12,784 nt of DNA, from NCBI GenBank assembly GCA_003514765.1, contig DOOY01000313.1, forward strand, positions 1 to 12,784, written 5' to 3'. Shown here piece after piece: positions 7,846 through 12,784 of the stretch (position 1 is the first letter of the stretch; each line of letters opens with the position of its first letter). The stretch is from Nitrosomonas sp. GTDB taxonomy: Bacteria > Pseudomonadota > Gammaproteobacteria > Burkholderiales > Nitrosomonadaceae. The notes beneath the pieces were generated by a model. The model worked only from the letters and a program-made list of their open reading frames with translations. It ran no database searches and was not told where the DNA came from. A program made the translations under genes and the position numbers.

Positions 7846-8913
7846 AAAATACGTCATCATCCCAGCGCCAATATGATCGTTGACATGACAGTGATACATC
7901 CAGTTTCCCTCGACATCGGGCCGCATATCAAGCGTTTTAGTGGCAGCCGGCAACACTTCAGTCACATCCAGACGGTTACCATTGTGTAATAAAGTTGCGC
8001 CGTGCCAGTGCGGTGTATGCAGATCAACTTCGGTTCCCATACCCAGAATATACCAGCGTACCCGTTCATGCTTACCCATGACATAACCCTGATTATTACC
8101 ATAAACCAGCCCATTCATACCATGCATCAGATTACTTTCCTGAAAATCCTCATCTTCCGGATCACAAGACCCACTGCATGATGAGAGATTAACGTCGAGA
8201 TAGCTGCTCACGTTCTCATCGAATACCGTAAACAATGTCACAAACTCACGGTCGATATCTACAGGTGAGCCATTGTGACCACCGGCGCCGCGCTGAGTGA
8301 TAATAATCGGCCCGATGAGTCCCGTATTGGTATCCACGGGTTCGTCAACATGGCCATGATAAATCCAGGCAATCGAGCTGGGATCATTGGGGCCAGGGCC
8401 GGCGCGTTCAGGCACACCCCATTGATAAGTATAAGTTTCACCCGGCGCGACAATATCGTCTCTTTTATGAATATCACCATCGTCATAAGGCGTCCCCTCA
8501 TGGGCTTTGGTATAGAAAACGCCGTGAGGGTGAATGCTTGCCGGAAAGCGCGTATTGTTTTTAAAATGAACAATGATTCGATCTCCCACTGTAGCGCGAA
8601 TAACAGGTCCCAGAATACCCAGGTGCTGTTCGTCAGCGTTTCTCGGTTTTAATGCCGCAAAACCTGCCGTATATTCCCGGTATACAGACTTTAAATAACG
8701 CCGCCCGATCCCCGCCTCCACAAACACACGCTCATCGCCGGTAAATTCCTTTCCCGACATCGCGTTGATAGGAAAAGAAGGCGCATAATCCCAGCGCACC
8801 TCATCAGCAGCGATCCAGTAGATCCTTTCCTTCGCTTTCGCCCAAACCGGATTACTCAAAAACCCGAACAATATAAATATTATCGCTATGCGATAGATTT
8901 TTTCTTGAAACAC
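7834..8913 (-). CDS. Secreted two-domain, ceruloplasmin-like multicopper oxidase
   Basis: Multicopper oxidase with two cupredoxin domains in 359 residues, exported through a signal peptide (about residues 1-25, cleavage after VWA). Domain 1 has HPHG (128-131) and YHGH (185-188). Domain 2 has HTPHWHG (299-305) and HCHVNDHIGAGM (341-352). These supply the trinuclear copper ligands; His299, Cys342, His347 and Met352 fit a type 1 site. Domain 1 lacks the cysteine, so the layout is a two-domain oxidase with type 1 copper in domain 2 only. Stretches such as IHPHGVFYTKAHEGTPY and the TVFDEN and NGLVYGN segments resemble ceruloplasmin and hephaestin, which are ferroxidases. Oxidation of Fe(II), Cu(I) or a small organic or nitrogenous substrate are all possible. 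The start is GTG with AAGGAAGG (8924-8931) 10 bases upstream. An acidic two-cysteine insert, CSGSCDPEDED, is at 246-256. Confidence 0.9.
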   Translation of the reverse strand: MFQEKIYRIAIIFILFGFLSNPVWAKAKERIYWIAADEVRWDYAPSFPINAMSGKEFTGDERVFVEAGIGRRYLKSVYREYTAGFAALKPRNADEQHLGILGPVIRATVGDRIIVHFKNNTRFPASIHPHGVFYTKAHEGTPYDDGDIHKRDDIVAPGETYTYQWGVPERAGPGPNDPSSIAWIYHGHVDEPVDTNTGLIGPIIITQRGAGGHNGSPVDIDREFVTLFTVFDENVSSYLDVNLSSCSGSCDPEDEDFQESNLMHGMNGLVYGNNQGYVMGKHERVRWYILGMGTEVDLHTPHWHGATLLHNGNRLDVTEVLPAATKTLDMRPDVEGNWMYHCHVNDHIGAGMMTYFTVE

Positions 8914-8976
8914 TTGTTATTTGCCTTCCTTACTCATTCAATTACATTACGAACGATGTAGCAGAATTTCGCTTAT

Positions 8977-9025
8977 AAAAAAAAGCGCCTTGTCCCGAAA
9001 AAACAATTTCCTTGGCAAGGCGCTT
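8977..9025 (-). terminator. Rho-independent terminator of the duplicated exported protein
   Basis: On the - strand AAGCGCCTTG and CAAGGCGCTT form a 10-bp stem (9016-9025 with 8983-8992) followed directly by a run of eight T (A8 at 8977-8984 on the + strand). It starts 6 bases after the stop codon and separates the gene from the multicopper oxidase, which therefore needs its own promoter in about 60 bases. Confidence 0.9.
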
Positions 9026-9031
9026 CAAAGA

Positions 9032-11305
9032 TTAGATCAGCGTATTTTCATATTCTGAAATAATCCCAGTAATTGTTTGCCGCGCAGTTAGCGCCTTTGC
9101 TTCATCGCTATTTGCACCAGCTTCGATCAGGTCTTGCAGGGCATTCTCTATTTCTACGCGTTTGATTGCATCCAGGCGTAATTCCAGATCCGGCAGCATG
9201 ATTTGCGTATAAAGCGATGCTATCTCAGCCACCAGCTTTGCCTGTTCACTGTTAGAACCCAGCGCCTGTTCGAATTCAGTCAGCTCATTATTGACCAGAC
9301 CAATTAATCCTCTGCTTATTTCACTGACTATCTGGTTTGCATTTACCGCCGACAAATCACCGGACAACTGGGATTTAATTAAAGCATTACCAGTTGGATT
9401 AAACCGGGATACCGCCAGCTCCACAATACGATAAAAATAAATGCCTTCGACCTGCTTTTCCAGTGCTTCATCAATATCACGCGCTCTATTCTCAACAATA
9501 CCTTCCACTTCACGCAGCACGCCGATAAAATAACTGCGGACTAGAGGCGCTACAATTCTCTCGCTTGCAAGGACGACCTGCTCCATACCATCGGAAGCCG
9601 TATTTACAATGGCGTCTTTACCCAGTATGAATGCCAGTGTTATCCGGCTGTCCAGGAACGGATTACTGCCGGATTCAATGGATTGTCTATCTGCGGTCAG
9701 CACTTTGTTCTCTCGGGCAGTCGTGCCTTTAATCGCCTGAAAGGCCGCGAACGCCCTATCCCATTCCAGTTCTAATTCGGGGACAGACAGATCCCCAAAC
9801 GCGTTCAGCACATGTACGACACGATTATGCAGCGTCAAGACAAAAACACGTTGCAAAGTTTTATCAATGACCTGTGCCGCAAGCGGCACCTGCTGGTTAT
9901 TACCGATATCGTTTATGGCAGCAAGGATATCAGCATCCATCGCCAGTCCGTGGATATTATCGATAAATTTGGTTAATTGCTGCAATTCACCGGTATATGC
10001 ACCCATGATAGCCTGAGCATCAACCGGAGTTTGTCGGCGCAATGAACCGATCGCCTGAAACGATGCTACCGCCGCATCGACAAAAGGCGTGTTCTGAGTC
10101 GGTTCATAATCTGCTACGTTCAGTGTCTGCTCATAAGTCAGCAATATATCCGTTGCGGCCTGGCGCGCCTGTTCGGCGATTGCTGCATCCATATCATTGC
10201 TGGCTGCTTTAAGACTGTTTAAGGCCGTCTCCAAAGAAACGCGTGACGCGGAATCCAGCCGCAATTCAAGATCAGCCATGAAAGTATTGGCGTACAAAAT
10301 TGCTTCTTCGGCGACTTCCAGAGCGCGTCCGCGGTCATCCGCTATACTCGCTTCATTGGCTGCCAGTTCCGCGCGCACGCGGCCTATAAATCCCTTGCTG
10401 AGTTCACTGACTATCTGGTCAGCCTCAACCTGCGCTATGTCACCTGTAAATTGAATCTTGATCAGCTCACTACCCATCGCGTTTTCCCGGATTATAAAGT
10501 CTTCAATAATCCGGTAAAAAATTTCACCTTCCTTCTGTTTTTCCCGGGCTTCCGCAATATCCCGGTCACGGTTCGATATGACGCCCTCCACTTCCCGCAA
10601 TACGCCGATATAATAAGCTCTGGCCAGTGACAAACGTATGATCTGCCGTACAATGCTGATCTCGATTTTATCTTCAGCCGGGTTTTGTTTATTTAACGCA
10701 GTTCTGCCGCGTTCAAATGCCATACTGATCTGAATGTCCAGCGTTGGATTATCACCGTTTTCTATCGATTGCCTGTCGGCGGTAAGTACTTTATTTTCTC
10801 TGGCAGCGGTACCTTTTATCGCCTCGAACGCGGCAACGGCTTCATTCCATTTTAAGTTCAATGCATCTGTATCGGCCGTATCAAAATCATCACGTACAGC
10901 AGTGATGCGATCCAGAATAGTCAGAAAAAATATATGTTGCAGGGTTTTATCAATAACCTGTGCTGCCAGTTTAGGTTCATTGTCGCTACCGATCTCATCT
11001 ATCGCGGTCAATACATTACCGTCGAGCGCTAGATCGTTGGCTGCATCGGCCTGCTGCGACAGTGGCTGGATAGAGTTCACATAGGCATTGCGAATGGCAT
11101 CGGCATTGATTGGATCTTCTCCTCTGAGTGAACCAATCTCCTGAAATGCTGAAACAGCTGCATTAATTTCTTCTACAGTTGTATTCGATATTGTTTCAAG
11201 TGGCGCCGCATGCGCGACTGTGCTGTCATGGTTTACTGCAATATGGCCACCCGTCAAAACGACAAAACCACCAGTCAGAACAAGCATTTTAAATCTTTGA
11301 ATCAT
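9032..11305 (-). CDS. Exported helical protein of two homologous halves, family not recognised
   Basis: I do not recognise this 757-residue protein. It begins with a signal-peptide-like segment (basic start, hydrophobic residues 7-24, possible cleavage after AHA around 33). The rest is two homologous units, about residues 44-394 and 406-754, offset by 361-362. Conserved in both are FQ-IGSL (54-60/416-422), QVIDKTLQ (116-123/478-485), ARENKVLTADRQSIE (168-182/530-544), GVLREVEG (234-241/595-602) and DLELRLD (345-351/706-712). Predicted structure is nearly all helix with many conserved acids and no cysteine, so acid-cluster metal binding is possible but unproven. The imelysin motif GxHxxE is absent. 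The start is firm: AGAGGG (11313-11318) lies 7 bases before ATG. A Fur-type operator upstream and the TonB receptor gene next door suggest an iron-linked periplasmic or surface role. Confidence 0.8.
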   Translation of the reverse strand: MIQRFKMLVLTGGFVVLTGGHIAVNHDSTVAHAAPLETISNTTVEEINAAVSAFQEIGSLRGEDPINADAIRNAYVNSIQPLSQQADAANDLALDGNVLTAIDEIGSDNEPKLAAQVIDKTLQHIFFLTILDRITAVRDDFDTADTDALNLKWNEAVAAFEAIKGTAARENKVLTADRQSIENGDNPTLDIQISMAFERGRTALNKQNPAEDKIEISIVRQIIRLSLARAYYIGVLREVEGVISNRDRDIAEAREKQKEGEIFYRIIEDFIIRENAMGSELIKIQFTGDIAQVEADQIVSELSKGFIGRVRAELAANEASIADDRGRALEVAEEAILYANTFMADLELRLDSASRVSLETALNSLKAASNDMDAAIAEQARQAATDILLTYEQTLNVADYEPTQNTPFVDAAVASFQAIGSLRRQTPVDAQAIMGAYTGELQQLTKFIDNIHGLAMDADILAAINDIGNNQQVPLAAQVIDKTLQRVFVLTLHNRVVHVLNAFGDLSVPELELEWDRAFAAFQAIKGTTARENKVLTADRQSIESGSNPFLDSRITLAFILGKDAIVNTASDGMEQVVLASERIVAPLVRSYFIGVLREVEGIVENRARDIDEALEKQVEGIYFYRIVELAVSRFNPTGNALIKSQLSGDLSAVNANQIVSEISRGLIGLVNNELTEFEQALGSNSEQAKLVAEIASLYTQIMLPDLELRLDAIKRVEIENALQDLIEAGANSDEAKALTARQTITGIISEYENTLI
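9044..10090 (-). repeat. Second (C-terminal) unit of the duplicated protein
   Basis: Encodes about residues 406-754, collinear with the first unit with only one or a few indels. The DNA of the two units is clearly diverged even where the peptide is identical (for example around the VLTADRQSIE stretch, 9677-9706 against 10763-10792), so the duplication is old and both halves are under selection. Confidence 0.8.
10124..11176 (-). repeat. First (N-terminal) unit of the duplicated protein
   Basis: Encodes about residues 44-394. The best-conserved block, which includes KGTAARENKVLTADRQSIE, is in the middle of the unit; the REVEG...EKQKEG...FYRIIE block follows about 65 residues later. Confidence 0.8.
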
Positions 11306-11312
11306 AAAGTTA

Positions 11313-11318
11313 CCCTCT
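11313..11318 (-). promoter_or_regulatory. Ribosome-binding site of the duplicated protein
   Basis: AGAGGG on the - strand, 7 bases before the ATG at 11305, fixes the translation start. Confidence 0.7.
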
Positions 11319-11348
11319 GTTTGTTAAACACGAAAATGTTTATTAATC

Positions 11349-11376
11349 ATAATAATAACACTAATGTTAATGATAA
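11349..11376 (-). promoter_or_regulatory. Candidate promoter of the duplicated protein
   Basis: TTATCA (11376-11371, 4/6 to the -35 consensus) and TATTAT (11354-11349, 5/6 to the -10) are 16 bases apart on the - strand, and the -35 lies inside the Fur-like element. The region is so AT-rich that other pairings are possible. Confidence 0.3.
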
Positions 11377-11384
11377 TAGTTATT
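11352..11384 (-). promoter_or_regulatory. Fur operator before the duplicated exported protein
   Basis: GTTAATGATAATAGTTATT (11366-11384, + strand) matches the Fur consensus GATAATGATAATCATTATC at 15 of 19 positions. It lies 61-79 bases upstream of the ATG at 11305, between that gene and the TonB receptor gene. The left part (11352-11365) repeats the ATAATAACA-n-TAAT block seen before iucA at 71-84, and the two 33-base elements align without gaps. It points to iron repression of the exported protein independent of the receptor gene. Confidence 0.75.
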
Positions 11385-11444
11385 GTTATTTATTAAATAA
11401 ATGATTAAAAAGTAATCTACCTCAAATATCAAGAAATCACCGCG

Positions 11445-12784
11445 CTAAAAATTAGCGATCAGCGTTGCACGCACCGCAAAAGGTGAGCCGGGCGAAATGT
11501 TATTATTATTATGAACCGACGCAAAATAATGGGTATCAAAAAGATTTTCAATATTAATCTGCGCCCGGACCTGTCGGGTTAATTGCGCAAACAACGCAGC
11601 ATCAACGCGGGTAAAATCGGGAATTCGTACCGTATTATCCACGGCGGCAAACATTGAGCTGCGGTAAATGACGCCAAACGCCGCACCGATCCTGGGTGTA
11701 ATGTCATACCTGTTCCACATGGAAAACGTATTACGGGGGAGTTCTGCTACCGTCGCTCCTTTTTGCGCATCTGATGATTGCGTACTGGTGAGTTCACCTT
11801 CCTGATAAGCATACCCGCCCATCACACTCCAATTCGATGTGATCTGACCGCTTAAACCAATTTCAACGCCCTCGGTACGTTGGCCTTTGGTCAGAAAGGT
11901 CCGTGACGAGTCATTTGGGTCAATGGTAATAACATTGGTACGATCGAGTCTGTAAACGGCACCCGTCAGCGCAAGACTCGGGTAAATGTCCCACTTAACC
12001 CCCGCTTCATACGTTGTGAATTTTTCCGGTTTCAATGTGGCTCTGGTGACGATAATCGAAGTCAACTGCTCGCCCGCTCTGGGTACAAACGCCTGGCTAT
12101 AGCTTACATAGAATGAAACAGGTTCAATCGGTTTATAAATCAGGCCGAATCGCGGCGAAATTAAATGATCGGTTGTTTTGATTTGTGTACCCTCACCATT
12201 TCTTTTCTGGAAATTCACCTCAAACAAGTCATAACGGACACCTGCAATGGCCTGCAACTGCGGTAACAATTCAATTTGATCCTGAATATACAATGATGTG
12301 ATATCGACAACGCTGCGGTTATCGGCATCAGAATCCTGAGTAAGGAATGAAATGGGCACATTGGTAACCGGATTACTCACCGGCACACGGAAACTGGTAC
12401 CTCTTGGGTCGTTATTAAAGAAACCTGTCTGACGTATATTACTGGTAATCTGCTGACCGATTTCAACACCGGCCAAGAGCGTATGACTGATGGGCCCAGT
12501 ATCGAGTGAATACAACAAATCAGTCTGATTGAATACATTCTCACGGTCCGACGTATCATTGTAGGCGCCTAGCGACACCCGGTCGGCAAAAACGGGACTA
12601 TTGGCAAAAACATTTTGATAGAACTTATCGTATTGTGCGTAATTTGTCCGGTTACGCAGCGTCACACCGAAATCAAAGTGATGTTCGATTAATGAATTAA
12701 AAGCCAGCACTTCCACGTCCGCATGACTGCGGTTGGGATCGCCAAAAAACTGCGACCTTTTCACGTCTGCGGGACGTCCCATGA
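11445..12784 (-). CDS. TonB-dependent siderophore receptor, C-terminal part (5' end outside the window)
   Basis: Outer-membrane beta-barrel receptor importing an iron-siderophore complex with energy from TonB-ExbB-ExbD. Only the last approximately 446 residues are present, all barrel; the signal peptide, TonB box and plug lie beyond the right edge, so the ATG at 12782 is internal and not the start. Evidence is the siderophore-receptor pattern SYSQAFVPR followed by LKPEKFTTYEAGVKWDI, strands such as SWSVMGGYAYQ-like NWSVMGGYAYQEGE, INIENLFDTHYFAS near the end and a terminal phenylalanine. The segment TLRNRTNYAQYDKFYQNVF recalls the Fiu/FhuA/FoxA side of the family rather than IutA, but ligand specificity cannot be decided. 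The gene lies upstream of the duplicated exported protein on the same strand, 139 bases apart, with no convincing terminator between them. Confidence 0.9.
   Translation of the reverse strand, partial: MGRPADVKRSQFFGDPNRSHADVEVLAFNSLIEHHFDFGVTLRNRTNYAQYDKFYQNVFANSPVFADRVSLGAYNDTSDRENVFNQTDLLYSLDTGPISHTLLAGVEIGQQITSNIRQTGFFNNDPRGTSFRVPVSNPVTNVPISFLTQDSDADNRSVVDITSLYIQDQIELLPQLQAIAGVRYDLFEVNFQKRNGEGTQIKTTDHLISPRFGLIYKPIEPVSFYVSYSQAFVPRAGEQLTSIIVTRATLKPEKFTTYEAGVKWDIYPSLALTGAVYRLDRTNVITIDPNDSSRTFLTKGQRTEGVEIGLSGQITSNWSVMGGYAYQEGELTSTQSSDAQKGATVAELPRNTFSMWNRYDITPRIGAAFGVIYRSSMFAAVDNTVRIPDFTRVDAALFAQLTRQVRAQINIENLFDTHYFASVHNNNNISPGSPFAVRATLIANF

Noticed and set aside
8275..8652. 125-codon + strand open frame opposite the multicopper oxidase, and a 104-codon - strand frame inside it.
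   Set aside because: Both are shadows of the well-supported oxidase gene, with atypical composition and no family motifs.
9032..11305. Imelysin/EfeO-type iron-regulated protein for the duplicated exported protein.
   Set aside because: Helical content, export and iron context fit, but the diagnostic GxHxxE/HxxE motif is not present in either unit.
11443..11457. CGCTA/TAGCG hairpin over the receptor stop codon.
   Set aside because: A 5-bp stem with no T-run after it on the coding strand; not a terminator.
1..12784. CRISPR arrays, tRNA or rRNA genes, complete insertion sequences.
   Set aside because: No spaced direct repeats, no cloverleaf or rRNA-like sequence and no transposase were seen on reading both strands.

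Overview
The window reads as part of the chromosome of a Gram-negative proteobacterium: it has a TonB-dependent outer-membrane receptor, signal peptides, a periplasmic-type c cytochrome and an E. coli FbaB-like aldolase. The mix of a copper oxidase, a c cytochrome and siderophore genes would fit a betaproteobacterium such as a Nitrosomonas-type ammonia oxidiser, but that assignment is a guess from gene content, not proof.

Positions 221-5735 (+ strand) hold four overlapping genes in the order iucA-iucB-iucC-iucD, the order of the classical aerobactin operon. IucD hydroxylates lysine at N6, IucB acetylates it, and the NIS synthetases IucA and IucC attach the two hydroxamate arms to citrate. The block is visibly more AT-rich than the rest and looks like an acquired cassette. 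Its upstream region carries a candidate sigma-70 promoter whose -35 overlaps a Fur-box-like element. A 276-base gap (5736-6011) with no convincing gene separates it from fbaB, a class I fructose-bisphosphate aldolase (6012-7061).

Next come a membrane-anchored monoheme cytochrome c with a histidine-rich tail (7184-7786, +) and, convergent to it, a secreted two-domain ceruloplasmin-like multicopper oxidase (7834-8913, -). They share a 16-bp perfect-stem bidirectional terminator that includes the last codons of the oxidase.

The right end is on the - strand: an unrecognised exported helical protein made of two homologous halves (9032-11305), with its own rho-independent terminator, and upstream of it the C-terminal part of a TonB-dependent siderophore receptor (11445 to beyond the window edge). 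The duplicated protein is preceded by a good Fur-box match (15/19). This aligns at identical internal spacing with the element before iucA, so the siderophore operon and the duplicated protein appear to share an iron-responsive operator.

Together the window looks like an iron/copper handling region: siderophore synthesis, siderophore uptake, a possible ferroxidase with a possible electron-transfer partner, and a novel candidate iron-linked periplasmic protein. The aldolase is a metabolic bystander.
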